Assembly: GCA_963662245.2 (NCBI GenBank)
Contig: CAXXVQ010000002.1
Coordinates: 124,001-188,000 of the forward strand
From: JAFGVL01 sp963662245
GTDB lineage: Bacteria > Bacteroidota > Bacteroidia > Bacteroidales > Paludibacteraceae
Direction: 5' to 3'
DNA: 64,000 nucleotides
How positions within the stretch are numbered: the stretch's first letter is position 1; the number at the start of each line of letters is the position of its first letter. Positions 1-8,687 of the stretch are shown here, one piece after another. Both the position numbers and the translations under genes were made by a program. The notes beneath the pieces were generated by a model. That model worked only from the letters and a program-made list of their open reading frames with translations, was not told the DNA's origin and made no database searches.

Positions 1-259
1 ACAAGCAATAATCTCCTTTTGCTTTCTTTATTCCTTTATTCATAGCATTATATATACCTAAATCGGGTTCACTACACCAATATCTTAAGCGCTCTTCATC
101 AATCGCCAGTCGCTCTATTAGCTCTTTACTTCCATCGGTACTCGCACCATCAATTATAATATATTCGAAATCCTGTGATTTCTGAGCAATAACACTCAAA
201 ATGGTTTTTTCTAGCCCTTTGACATCATTTCTATTTATGGTTACAACACTTAGTTTCAT
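1..259 (-). CDS. Glycosyltransferase family 2, partial (cut by window edge)
   Basis: The visible part is the N-terminal 86 residues of a GT-A fold glycosyltransferase. It starts at the ATG at 259-257 with MKLSVVTIN, then IIIDGASTDGS (first nucleotide-binding aspartate) and WCSEPDLGIYNAMNKG, all typical of GT2 enzymes that add sugars from nucleotide donors at the inner membrane. The rest lies outside the window. It sits 11 bp after the neighbouring GT32-like gene, at the end of the visible polysaccharide operon. It is closely similar to the gene at 1116-2039, which suggests duplication, but it lacks that gene's insertion of about 25 residues. Donor and acceptor sugars cannot be told from sequence. 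Confidence 0.9.
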   Translation of the reverse strand, partial: MKLSVVTINRNDVKGLEKTILSVIAQKSQDFEYIIIDGASTDGSKELIERLAIDEERLRYWCSEPDLGIYNAMNKGIKKAKGDYCL

Positions 260-270
260 GCTAATTAATC

Positions 271-1110
271 CTACCTATAATTTTCAAATGATGGTTTAAT
301 TATATCTGTTTTGATAATATCGTTACTATACTTAAGACAAAGTGGATGAAAAATATCACCTAAAATCCCAGTCCAAGGTATTGGATATCCAATATTATCA
401 CCCATAACATTACCGGGGTTCTCCATTAATTTAGGATAATACTCATCAAGTCTCTTATTTAATTCAGAATACCATTCTGTAGTAAATGCACTGTATGGTC
501 TACATATGTAAGAACAATTCCCTATTAACTTCAAATAATATTTCTTCAAATCTTTACCTAAATCACCACCCAATACTGCAACTGCATTATGACTAATCTC
601 TGAATAACCCAAAATATCTTTCTCAGAATTTTGCAATATTTGAAAAGCTTTTTCCCAAGATCCTAAGGGACTTTTAATATCAGAATATCCTCCGCCATAG
701 TGATGCATAAAATAACATCTTAAATAATCAGAGCGATGCACTAAAGACAAAGAATTATAAGCAGTATGCAAAGGAAATTCCTTCAAAACATATTCTGCTA
801 AATTATCTTTATTTATCAACAAAACAGAGACTCCGGATTTCTCAAACAATTCTTTATAACATTGCATTCTTGCATCTGACATAGCATTATCTCCTGTCCA
901 AAAGCAGACTATTCGAGTAGGAAACAATTTTTTTTCATTTGAAACTCTCTTACTAAAGTTAGTTAAAAATGTGTTCAAATACCTAGTCTCTTTATATCTA
1001 TATGGGAATAGACTTTGATATGCTTCTCTTAAAAGCTTCTCAATTGCACAGATATATTTTAAAAATAATCTTTTAGAAACTCTATTAATACGCTTTAAAG
1101 AAATATTCAT
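271..1110 (-). CDS. Capsular polysaccharide/GT32-like glycosyltransferase
   Basis: 279 residues. The diagnostic block runs from about residue 126 to 146: R-SDYLRCYFMHHYGGGYSDIK, the 'SD..R...L...GG.Y.D' signature of DXD-containing sugar transferases (Gly_transf_sug/Caps_synth type). A conserved WTG lies at 71-73. No signal peptide is seen, so the enzyme should act on the cytoplasmic face. It lies 5 bp after the GT2 gene at 1116-2039 and is clearly cotranscribed. The first D of the usual DXD is replaced (Y-S-D), which is tolerated in this family. The substrate is unknown. Confidence 0.75.
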   Translation of the reverse strand: MNISLKRINRVSKRLFLKYICAIEKLLREAYQSLFPYRYKETRYLNTFLTNFSKRVSNEKKLFPTRIVCFWTGDNAMSDARMQCYKELFEKSGVSVLLINKDNLAEYVLKEFPLHTAYNSLSLVHRSDYLRCYFMHHYGGGYSDIKSPLGSWEKAFQILQNSEKDILGYSEISHNAVAVLGGDLGKDLKKYYLKLIGNCSYICRPYSAFTTEWYSELNKRLDEYYPKLMENPGNVMGDNIGYPIPWTGILGDIFHPLCLKYSNDIIKTDIIKPSFENYR

Positions 1111-1115
1111 ATTCT

Positions 1116-2039
1116 TTAAACTCTTGTCTTTTTTAATGACTTAACCCATAAAAGAAACTTAATTATGAAAGAAAAATCGCCACCTTTTAAGTTCTTATAC
1201 TCAATTGCGTCATTGTAATGTTTCTTATACATCTCTTTTTCTCTGTATAACTTATCATATGAATCAAAAACATAACTTGTCATTAAGGATTTAAAATAAT
1301 CTGAAGTTTCTTTATCAATTAGACTTTTATTATCAAATTGTGAACTAATACCCTGATTATCAAATTGAGCAATTAATCTATTAAAATAATGATAAGAACC
1401 TCTATTAATAACCAAAAGCTTTACAAAAAACATCCAATCAGATGCAATTCTAAGTGTTTCATCATACAAACCGTATTTTGAGAAACAATCTCGCTTAATA
1501 AATGTGGCTTGATGTGGCAATGTATTACATGGATAAAAATAATCTAAGGTAAATGACTCTCCATTATGAGCATACATTACTCTTTTTTCATCATCAATAA
1601 TAACTTCCAAATTACCAGAAACAACATCTGCCGTTGGATTTAAACTATAAAAATCTTTGACTACATTTTCATCATAAAAACAATCCCCGGAATTTAAAAA
1701 CAACAAATATTCTCCTTTTGCCATTTTAATACCTTTGTTCATTGCATTGTAAATGCCAGTATCAGGCTCACTACACCACTTCAGTTGGTGAGTTGGCGAG
1801 AATGTGAGAGAATGAGCAAATATATCAGAAAACTCTTTATCGTCATTCGTTACTCCAACTAATCGCTTATCACTAACAGCTAAACGCTCAATCAGTGCTA
1901 CGCTTCCATCAGTACTTGCCCCATCTATTATTATAAACTCAAAATCTTGTGTGTTTTGAATTATAACACTTTTAATTGTTTCCTCTAAACCCTTAAGGTT
2001 ATTTAAATTAATCGTTATTACTGATAACTTATTAAACAT
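1116..2039 (-). CDS. Glycosyltransferase family 2
   Basis: 307 residues. N-terminal GT-A motifs are LSVITINLNN (5-14), IIIDGASTDGS (36-46), WCSEPDTGIYNAMNKG (88-103) and the metal-binding region FLNSGD (113-118). It probably transfers one sugar of the exported polysaccharide. Compared with the partial paralogue at 1-259, residues about 61-87 are extra; the extra DNA is pyrimidine-rich on the coding strand and repeat-like. The C-terminal 60 residues are charged and unlike the paralogue's visible part. It follows the acyltransferase gene at 2082 by 42 bp in the same operon. Confidence 0.88.
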   Translation of the reverse strand: MFNKLSVITINLNNLKGLEETIKSVIIQNTQDFEFIIIDGASTDGSVALIERLAVSDKRLVGVTNDDKEFSDIFAHSLTFSPTHQLKWCSEPDTGIYNAMNKGIKMAKGEYLLFLNSGDCFYDENVVKDFYSLNPTADVVSGNLEVIIDDEKRVMYAHNGESFTLDYFYPCNTLPHQATFIKRDCFSKYGLYDETLRIASDWMFFVKLLVINRGSYHYFNRLIAQFDNQGISSQFDNKSLIDKETSDYFKSLMTSYVFDSYDKLYREKEMYKKHYNDAIEYKNLKGGDFSFIIKFLLWVKSLKKTRV

Positions 2040-2081
2040 AAATAGAACAAGAATAAAAAATAATATTTGAAAAAGATTTTT

Positions 2082-3173
2082 TTAAAATTTGCGTATTAAC
2101 ACTTTACCAAAGTTAATAAATGGCTTTTCTATATACTTCAAAGAAAATAATGCTAAGATATAAGTTCCAAATACCGAAAATAATAGATAAACTAGCAATG
2201 CAAACTCACCTGAAATAATAAATTTAAATTTAGGAAAAAGGATACCCGTAATTGTATGAGCAAAAATTGTATGTATAATATACATCGAATAAGAAGCTTT
2301 GCCAAATTTCATGAAAATAGACAAGTTGAAAATATCTTTCTTTCTAAATATTTCCATTAAAAAAACAAAGCTCAAAGCTGATATAATAGGAATAAATGAA
2401 AATAGATAATTAATATTCATTTGCCAAAGTACAATAGAAATAATTGTTAGAACAAAAAAAACAATAAAATCAACTTGCCATCGATAAAAATAATATCCTT
2501 TATTTAGTATGAAAAAATATCCAATACCAATAAAAAAAACTGGCAATTGATTTATTATATTAAAATATATAAAACTGTTATTTGAAAAAACATTACCCAA
2601 TAACAATAGAGTTAATATACCTATTTGTGAAAGCAATATACCACTGATTAGCCATATAACGGTATACCTTATTGTGTTTTTTGAAAATAAATAACTAGCC
2701 AAATGAAATAAAAAAGGAAAAACTAAATAAAAAAGAATCTCAGTACCGATAGACCAACCTCCAGGAACTATATTATTATTTGCTGGAGGGTAAAAACCAT
2801 GTACAAAAAAGATATTGCTTAAGATATTTTTAAATACATATTGAGATGGCCATATAAATTCACCAGTTCTATAGAAATATAAAAATATCGAAAATAACAT
2901 AAATACCACAAGACCTATATAATATAGTGGAGCAATACGAAAATATCGTCTTATAGTATATTTCAAATATGGATGAGTTTCATGTTTTCTATTTGTAGCA
3001 GATAAACAAAGTGTATAAGCTGAAGCTACAAAAAAAAGCTGAACTCCCATTTGACCATATGAAGAAAAAATTGATGTTATAAAATTAAGATTGTCAACCT
3101 TTTGTGAAGTATGAACCAATATCACCATTAAAATAGCAATTCCTCTTATTGAATCTATATGATTAAGCTTCAT
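2082..3173 (-). CDS. Acyltransferase family 3 (OafA/YrhL type) membrane protein
   Basis: 363 residues with about ten hydrophobic segments. The family signature is at the N-terminus: D7-S-I-R10-G and H21 in LMVILVH, the residues used to pass an acyl group (usually acetyl) to a sugar. The enzyme is an integral inner-membrane protein that would O-acylate the glycan made by this operon. Its start overlaps the stop of the upstream gene by 4 bp (ATGA at 3170-3173), so translation is probably coupled. A second member of the family lies at 6296-7417. The acceptor is not predictable. Confidence 0.88.
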   Translation of the reverse strand: MKLNHIDSIRGIAILMVILVHTSQKVDNLNFITSIFSSYGQMGVQLFFVASAYTLCLSATNRKHETHPYLKYTIRRYFRIAPLYYIGLVVFMLFSIFLYFYRTGEFIWPSQYVFKNILSNIFFVHGFYPPANNNIVPGGWSIGTEILFYLVFPFLFHLASYLFSKNTIRYTVIWLISGILLSQIGILTLLLLGNVFSNNSFIYFNIINQLPVFFIGIGYFFILNKGYYFYRWQVDFIVFFVLTIISIVLWQMNINYLFSFIPIISALSFVFLMEIFRKKDIFNLSIFMKFGKASYSMYIIHTIFAHTITGILFPKFKFIISGEFALLVYLLFSVFGTYILALFSLKYIEKPFINFGKVLIRKF

Positions 3174-3973
3174 TTAAAAAATGCTTTATAAAGTCGAATA
3201 AATAATGATAGAAAAGAAATCCAAAGAACATTAATATTCAATTTACTATTATTTTTTCTAAAAAGTTCACAATAATTTCGTGCAATGACTAAATTTTCAA
3301 AACTAGAATTTATTTTATTATCATAGATAGTTCCAAATGTTCCAGATTTTCCTTTATAGCACAATGGTATTACAAAAAAATGTGCATTTATTCCATTTTT
3401 ATCAATTGTATCGAAAAGGAAATGTTCAAAAAAATACCCTTTAGAATCATTAATCATATTTTTCTGAGATAAAAACAATCGATAGAAATTTTTATCTCCT
3501 ACAAAACATCTTGAATCTAACATTTTATTATCCTCTTGGTGTGCTTGCACAAATACTTTTTGCGAATCAAAAGCCCATACTTGGTTTGAGAAACTTATAC
3601 TTTTAAAAAGATTTTCGACAATTAACCTTCCAGTTATTTTTATTATATATTTAGATTTTTTAATAAATCGACTATGCTCAAAGGCATAATTAATTATTAA
3701 ATACTCACCATAGCCCTTTCCTAGTGTTTTATCAAAATCATTTCCATAAAAAGCCAAACACTCTAATCTATCAATATTTCCATGTAGATCAGCGTATATG
3801 TCTTCACCCGAATTATTACAAAAAACAAGCTTACATTTAGTATTTGATAAATAGTAATTTATTGCATTAACATATTGAGCTTTTCTTTCTTCAACATCTT
3901 GTAATAGCGTGTAACTCATCCCATTAGGATTTATACTAGCTGTTAGGAGTATTGTATATGAAGATTGTGTCAT
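3170..3973 (-). CDS. Putative glycosyltransferase-like protein of the polysaccharide operon
   Basis: 267 residues, no signal peptide. Residues 83-117 carry KGYGEYLIINYAFE and KYIIKITGRL. The 'K.ITGR' pattern is one I associate with poorly characterised GT-A-like sugar transferases in capsule loci, but no complete catalytic motif is certain. The C-terminus ends in a short hydrophobic stretch, WISFLSLFIRLYKAFF, that might touch the membrane. It is coupled to the downstream acyltransferase by a 4-bp overlap and lies 65 bp after the methyltransferase gene. The function as a transferase is inferred mainly from context. Confidence 0.5.
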   Translation of the reverse strand: MTQSSYTILLTASINPNGMSYTLLQDVEERKAQYVNAINYYLSNTKCKLVFCNNSGEDIYADLHGNIDRLECLAFYGNDFDKTLGKGYGEYLIINYAFEHSRFIKKSKYIIKITGRLIVENLFKSISFSNQVWAFDSQKVFVQAHQEDNKMLDSRCFVGDKNFYRLFLSQKNMINDSKGYFFEHFLFDTIDKNGINAHFFVIPLCYKGKSGTFGTIYDNKINSSFENLVIARNYCELFRKNNSKLNINVLWISFLSLFIRLYKAFFK

Positions 3974-4038
3974 GCTAAACGCTCTAATGTCTTAAAATAA
4001 ATATTAATCTAAAAAAAGAAGATAGTCAGTACAATTAT

Positions 4039-4992
4039 TTAACAACCCTTCGATGCTCTTAAAAGCCCTTTTCTAAAAAATGGAAATTCAAGCTTATCGT
4101 AATAAAATAACATATATCCATCTGAAAATGTAACTGTAAATCCTAAATCCTCAAAATACTGATTTATGTTCTTTTCATGTTCTTTTTTATGATACAAGCA
4201 ACAAGCTATCTTAATACGACTAGAACTTTTCAAAAATGGTTCAATATCTTTTAGCACTTTTTCTTCTGAGCCTTCAATGTCAAACTTTAAAAATAGCTGC
4301 TCAGCATTTATATCTCTTAATGCAGTAGATAATTTAATATGATTTTCATCATCAAAATCTGACACATGCTTAGTAATAATCTCAACTTTTGATTTATATG
4401 GTTCAAATGTAGCATTCAAAGGTTCAAACCAAATTGAATCTGATTCAAAAATGTAAACCTTCTTTACTCTGTCAATAATATCTAAGGAGAAAAGGGCCTC
4501 GGCTGATCCTATGTCTAAAAAGACATCGCCATCCTCCACACAAAAATCTTCAGATTGATATTGATGAGGCATTTTCTCGGAATAATTTCCACCCAAGATA
4601 CCCTCTACTTCAATGTAGTTCTTGTAAGTAGATAAAGCCTTATATTGTGTCCAACTTTTAGGAAAATACAAATGTTTTCCAGCATGTATAACAAATGGCA
4701 TCCCCTTTGTCGAATCTAAACCAGAAACTACATTATCAAGCAATCTTAACTGCTTATAAGGAAAGACCCTTAATTGATTAAATTCATGAAGGTTATGTAA
4801 TTCCAATTCGTATTTCTCATTATCACTTTGCGACAATATATCCCTTAATAATAACTTATCCCAAAGTAAAACTTTAAGATCATATATTTGATTTTGTAAT
4901 TTTTCTAATTCTACAGAAAAATCTTGTCTAGAACTTTGAACTAGATTCTTTTTAAAAAACTTTAAGTTAAAATTTTTTATAAGTGGTTTCAT
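4039..4992 (-). CDS. FkbM-like SAM-dependent methyltransferase
   Basis: 317 residues. The SAM-binding motif I is FLDIGSAE (158-165), the acidic end of strand 2 is E183, and the FkbM-type motif KFDIEGSEE lies at 236-244. The first 75 residues are helical and charged, without a known domain. It probably methylates a sugar, or caps the growing chain, of the exported polysaccharide. In ABC-transporter O-antigen systems a terminal methyl group can signal chain length to Wzt. The gene starts 2 bp after the stop of the Wzt-like ATPase, so it is in the same transcript. The methylated position is unknown. Confidence 0.75.
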   Translation of the reverse strand: MKPLIKNFNLKFFKKNLVQSSRQDFSVELEKLQNQIYDLKVLLWDKLLLRDILSQSDNEKYELELHNLHEFNQLRVFPYKQLRLLDNVVSGLDSTKGMPFVIHAGKHLYFPKSWTQYKALSTYKNYIEVEGILGGNYSEKMPHQYQSEDFCVEDGDVFLDIGSAEALFSLDIIDRVKKVYIFESDSIWFEPLNATFEPYKSKVEIITKHVSDFDDENHIKLSTALRDINAEQLFLKFDIEGSEEKVLKDIEPFLKSSSRIKIACCLYHKKEHEKNINQYFEDLGFTVTFSDGYMLFYYDKLEFPFFRKGLLRASKGC

Positions 4993-4994
4993 AA

Positions 4995-6290
4995 TTATTT
5001 AAACATTGATAATTTTGATTGAAAAGCAATATTACCCCATGTTTTATGCCACTGAGTAAAACCGATATTATCTTGAGAGTCAAATCTATCAATATGAAAT
5101 TTTAACACATTGGAAACTATATCAAAATCTTTTTGACCTGTAATAAAGTTTCCCTTACCAATAGATAAAGAAATTATATATTCACCTATCGCTAAGTTGT
5201 GGTTAATTAAACTGAACTTAAGAGTTTTCTCTTCATTTTTTGATATTGAATAAAACTCAGTGCCTGAAACACTTCCTATAGGCTCATCATTTATGTCCGT
5301 TATGGTACAATTCAATCTAAAATCTTCAATATCCATTTTCGAAAATATTGTTATCATAAATTCAATTATATCTCTGGACGCAAAACTATTTTTATTTTCT
5401 AAAAACGAAATATTAATAAATTTTATATCAAAACTTAAGTCTTCATGTATTCTTTCAAATGACAGTAAATCTCTTGATAGAAAGTCTCCAATATTATTGC
5501 TCGCATTTAAATAATAATCGACTGAATCATTAACTTCACCAGCATAACCAACAGAACCATTTTCTAACACTATGCCAGTTTTACAAAGATTTCTGACTGC
5601 TCCCATATTATGACTCACAAACAAAACGGTTCTTCCCTCTCCTTTAGAAACATCCTGCATTTTCCCAATAGCTTTCTTTTGAAACTCTGCATCACCGACT
5701 GCTAGCACTTCATCAACAACAAGAATCTCTGGATCAAGGTGTGCAGCTACAGCAAAACCAAGACGAACCATCATCCCACTAGAATAGCGTTTTACTGGCG
5801 TATCAATGTAGCGTTCGCAACCTGAGAAATCAACAATTTCATCCAGTTTTGACGAAATCTCAGCTTTAGACATTCCCATTATAGCCCCATTCATATAGAT
5901 ATTTTCACGACCAGTCAGTTCCGGATGAAAACCAGTACCAACTTCAAGTAATGAAGCAATACGCCCTTTAGCCTTAATACTTCCTGTAGATGGTGCCGTT
6001 ACTTTTGACAATATTTTTAATAGAGTACTTTTTCCAGCTCCATTTTTCCCAATAATACCTAATACATCACCTTTCTCGACCTCAAAATTTATGTCTTTTA
6101 AAGCCCAAACATAATCAGAGTTCCCTTTATGGGCTCTATCATTAGTCTCACCAATCTTCAAATATGGGTCTTCCTTTCCTCGAATATTCATTTGCCACCA
6201 TCTATTCAAATCATGACTGATAGTATTTGTTGAGACAAGTCCTAAACGATATTGTTTAGAAATATTTTCAAATTTTATAGCGACTGACAT
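4995..6290 (-). CDS. Polysaccharide ABC exporter ATPase with C-terminal glycan-binding domain (Wzt-like)
   Basis: 431 residues. Residues 1-255 are an ABC ATPase: Walker A GKNGAGKS (81-88), signature YSSGM (169-173), Walker B LVVDEVLA (190-197) and switch histidine H227. Residues about 265-431 form a beta-rich extension matching the Wzt C-terminal domain that reads the non-reducing end of the O-antigen before export. It works with the permease encoded at 7437-8312 at the inner membrane. Unusually, an acyltransferase gene separates the two. The stop lies 2 bp before the methyltransferase start. A teichoic-acid (TagH-like) role is excluded by the Gram-negative context. Confidence 0.92.
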   Translation of the reverse strand: MSVAIKFENISKQYRLGLVSTNTISHDLNRWWQMNIRGKEDPYLKIGETNDRAHKGNSDYVWALKDINFEVEKGDVLGIIGKNGAGKSTLLKILSKVTAPSTGSIKAKGRIASLLEVGTGFHPELTGRENIYMNGAIMGMSKAEISSKLDEIVDFSGCERYIDTPVKRYSSGMMVRLGFAVAAHLDPEILVVDEVLAVGDAEFQKKAIGKMQDVSKGEGRTVLFVSHNMGAVRNLCKTGIVLENGSVGYAGEVNDSVDYYLNASNNIGDFLSRDLLSFERIHEDLSFDIKFINISFLENKNSFASRDIIEFMITIFSKMDIEDFRLNCTITDINDEPIGSVSGTEFYSISKNEEKTLKFSLINHNLAIGEYIISLSIGKGNFITGQKDFDIVSNVLKFHIDRFDSQDNIGFTQWHKTWGNIAFQSKLSMFK

Positions 6291-6295
6291 ATATT

Positions 6296-7417
6296 CTACT
6301 TAATTAATTTGTTTTTCATAAAAACACCAATAGGCTTTTCTATATTTTTATATGATACAAGACAAAAAACAATCATTGATAAAATAACTAATAATGGAAA
6401 TAAAAAACTATAATCAGCGAATACATTTGCATACTTATTAATTAACAAAACCCCTACATTCTCATGTATAAGGTATAACGAATAAGATGCAACACCAATA
6501 GATGTAAATATTTTCACTGACAAAAAACTTAGAAATTTAGGGAAAAAGGAAAAAAACATAAAAACTATAATCATAATAAACACATAGTGTAATGGCTGTA
6601 TGTAGGCAAATTGTATTTTTTCTACAAATAACAATCTAAATACTATTGCTATGACTATACTGAACAAAGCAATAATTACTTTCTTTCTTTGAAATATTTG
6701 AAAGAATAAAACTCCAAGTAAAAAATAAAATGAATAACCAACGAATGTAAAAATCTGTCCAATCCAATAATTATAAACCCTAATGGAATCTTTATCAATT
6801 GGCAAATCAAATCTATTTGTGGACTGAACATTGTCTAGTATTCTAATAACCAAATAATCAATCACCCACATACTAAATGTTACCAATACAATATTTCTAA
6901 TAAAATTCTTTTTATTAATAAAGTAGATAATACTTGCAAAAAAATAAAATTGCATCTCAGGCCATAACGACCAATAGCTAGCACTAACATAACCTAAATT
7001 TGCAGAAGGAATTATCTTATTTATTAGTTCTGGAGATATAAAAGTTAGACTAAACAAAAGATTAACAAAAGAATGACTCTCTGGATAGATATTATTAGTA
7101 TCGAGTATAGAACAAACAAAAAATGTAACTAATGAACAAAAAAACATTGAAGGCAATAACCTAATAATTCTTTTCTTCCAGAAATCCATAATACTATTTG
7201 TATTTAATAATGTATAAGCTATTACGAATCCTGAGATAATAAAGAAAAATTGCACTCCTAGATACCCAAAAGAAAAATAATCATAATTGCTTCCATACGG
7301 ATACATTGATTCTTTATATTGAGGAGGTGTCCATCTTGAATAATAGTGAAACAACATCACACTCAATATAGCTATAAATCTAAAACTATCTAAAATCTCT
7401 ATTCTTTTTTGCTGCAT
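6296..7417 (-). CDS. Acyltransferase family 3 membrane protein
   Basis: 373 residues from the chosen ATG at 7417, which gives MQQKRIEILDSFRFIAILSV, the normal family N-terminus with D10, R13 and H24. An upstream in-frame ATG at 7489 would run 53 bp into the permease gene and add an unrelated 24-residue leader, so I rejected it. About ten membrane segments follow. It would acylate a membrane-exposed glycan. It sits between the ABC permease and ATPase genes with gaps of 19 and 5 bp, so it is cotranscribed with the exporter. It is only distantly similar to the acyltransferase at 2082-3173. Confidence 0.85.
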   Translation of the reverse strand: MQQKRIEILDSFRFIAILSVMLFHYYSRWTPPQYKESMYPYGSNYDYFSFGYLGVQFFFIISGFVIAYTLLNTNSIMDFWKKRIIRLLPSMFFCSLVTFFVCSILDTNNIYPESHSFVNLLFSLTFISPELINKIIPSANLGYVSASYWSLWPEMQFYFFASIIYFINKKNFIRNIVLVTFSMWVIDYLVIRILDNVQSTNRFDLPIDKDSIRVYNYWIGQIFTFVGYSFYFLLGVLFFQIFQRKKVIIALFSIVIAIVFRLLFVEKIQFAYIQPLHYVFIMIIVFMFFSFFPKFLSFLSVKIFTSIGVASYSLYLIHENVGVLLINKYANVFADYSFLFPLLVILSMIVFCLVSYKNIEKPIGVFMKNKLIK

Positions 7418-7436
7418 CAAATATATTCTATAACAA

Positions 7437-8312
7437 CTATACTGTATCCATAAACGATCTCTGAACCCTATTAAATACAACAATACCAAGTCCCAATAGG
7501 ACAGTCATAAAACCAAAACTATATAATAACTGTACCCAAGAAAAAGATCCCTCATTAAATGCTCCATATTTAAAAGTTTCAAATATTGATGTCAATGGGT
7601 TTAATGCTGCTAACCATTGATATTGCTGTGGAATGTTTGTTAATGGATAAATTACTGGTGTTGCATACATCCACAAACCAACAAAAAAGACAAAGAACAT
7701 TGTCAAATCTCTATACTTAGTAGTTAATGATGACACAAGAATACCAGTACCTAAAGCAATTCCTGCCATCATGATGACTAGAATTGGAAATAACAATAAA
7801 TACCAATTAGGAGATATATTTTTACCTTGAACAAAGGCAAAAAACAAATAAACACAAACAAATAGTCCTAATTGGATAAAAAAACGAACAAGATTTGATG
7901 TAATAACAGAAAGAGGAACTATTAATCTGGGAAAATACACTTTACCAAAAATCCCAGCATTAGCAGCAAAAGTTGAAGAAGTTTTATTTAAGCAGTCGGA
8001 AAAATAATTCCACATTGAGATACCCGCTAGATAAAAAAGGGCTGAAGGAACTGTCCCTGTTTTAATTCCGGCAATTCCACCAAATACAAGCACATACATA
8101 ACCGTAGTAAAAATAGGTTGTATAAAAAACCATGCAGGGCCAAGAATTGTTTGCTTGTATTGAGTCGTAATATCACGCTTAACAAACATGTAGCCCAAAT
8201 CACGATATTGCCAAATTTCTTTAAAGTTGATTTCGAAGAGACTTCCTCTAGGTTTAATCTCTGTATCCCATTTTTCAGCTTCTTCTAGCCCTTTATTTTG
8301 AATGATTGCCAT
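7437..8312 (-). CDS. Polysaccharide ABC exporter permease (Wzm-like, ABC-2 type)
   Basis: 291 residues with six predicted membrane helices and the typical cytoplasmic N-terminal segment (REIWQYRDLGYMFVKRDITTQ-like, residues about 30-50) of ABC-2 polysaccharide permeases. The run YKQTILGPAWFFIQP (53-67) is a strong family marker. It pairs with the ATPase at 4995-6290 to export undecaprenyl-linked glycan to the periplasm. It is the first gene of the visible operon. No gene lies within 375 bp upstream, so the operon promoter should lie in that gap. Confidence in family is high; the exact polymer is unknown. Confidence 0.9.
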   Translation of the reverse strand: MAIIQNKGLEEAEKWDTEIKPRGSLFEINFKEIWQYRDLGYMFVKRDITTQYKQTILGPAWFFIQPIFTTVMYVLVFGGIAGIKTGTVPSALFYLAGISMWNYFSDCLNKTSSTFAANAGIFGKVYFPRLIVPLSVITSNLVRFFIQLGLFVCVYLFFAFVQGKNISPNWYLLLFPILVIMMAGIALGTGILVSSLTTKYRDLTMFFVFFVGLWMYATPVIYPLTNIPQQYQWLAALNPLTSIFETFKYGAFNEGSFSWVQLLYSFGFMTVLLGLGIVVFNRVQRSFMDTV

Positions 8313-8687
8313 TTATAGTTTTTAATAAAAAGATAACAAATAAGCTTTTCTGCTTACATTTTTTTACAATTGACAAAAATAGCTTAATATTCCCTAGAAT
8401 AAAAGGGTTGATGATATTTTTTTAAACATAAACATGCAGTTAATAGCTATTTATTGACAGTAAGAGACAATGATTATTATGCGCCAAGACACAAGATCGC
8501 AGAGATAATCATCTAAAAAAACAAAAGGGTCGCAATAAATTGAGCCTCTACAAAACCCCAAACCAAACGAAACAGACGGTGCACGCATCTTCTATACAAA
8601 AAAAAACATCCTCCCCAACTTGTTCACTCTCTTCTTGCAACTAACAACTCGTTTACTCGTCTACTAGTTAACTAGTTTCCTTATTTA
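8313..8687. other. Intergenic gap with degenerate short repeats
   Basis: 375 bp with no credible ORF, lying between rluF and the polysaccharide operon, both transcribed leftward. It must hold the rluF terminator and the operon promoter. At 8648-8679 there are four imperfect 8-bp repeats (CTCGTTTA, CTCGTCTA, CTAGTTAA, CTAGTTTC). Around 8574-8592 is a degraded copy of the GACGGTGCGC palindrome seen intact at 16810-16840 and 19450-19480. No clear RNA gene was found. Confidence 0.6.
8374..8381 (-). promoter_or_regulatory. Possible -7 box for the polysaccharide operon
   Basis: On the minus strand this reads TATTTTTG, matching the Bacteroidota TAnnTTTG box, 61 bp before the ATG of the Wzm-like gene. 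No good -33 TTG is present, so the call is weak. Confidence 0.3.

Noticed and set aside
7418..7489. Upstream ATG extension of the acyltransferase at 6296-7417
   Set aside because: It overlaps the permease coding end and adds residues unlike the family N-terminus.
8313..8687. Small RNA or riboswitch controlling the polysaccharide operon
   Set aside because: No stable conserved fold, only degraded repeats; nothing beyond a weak promoter box could be supported.
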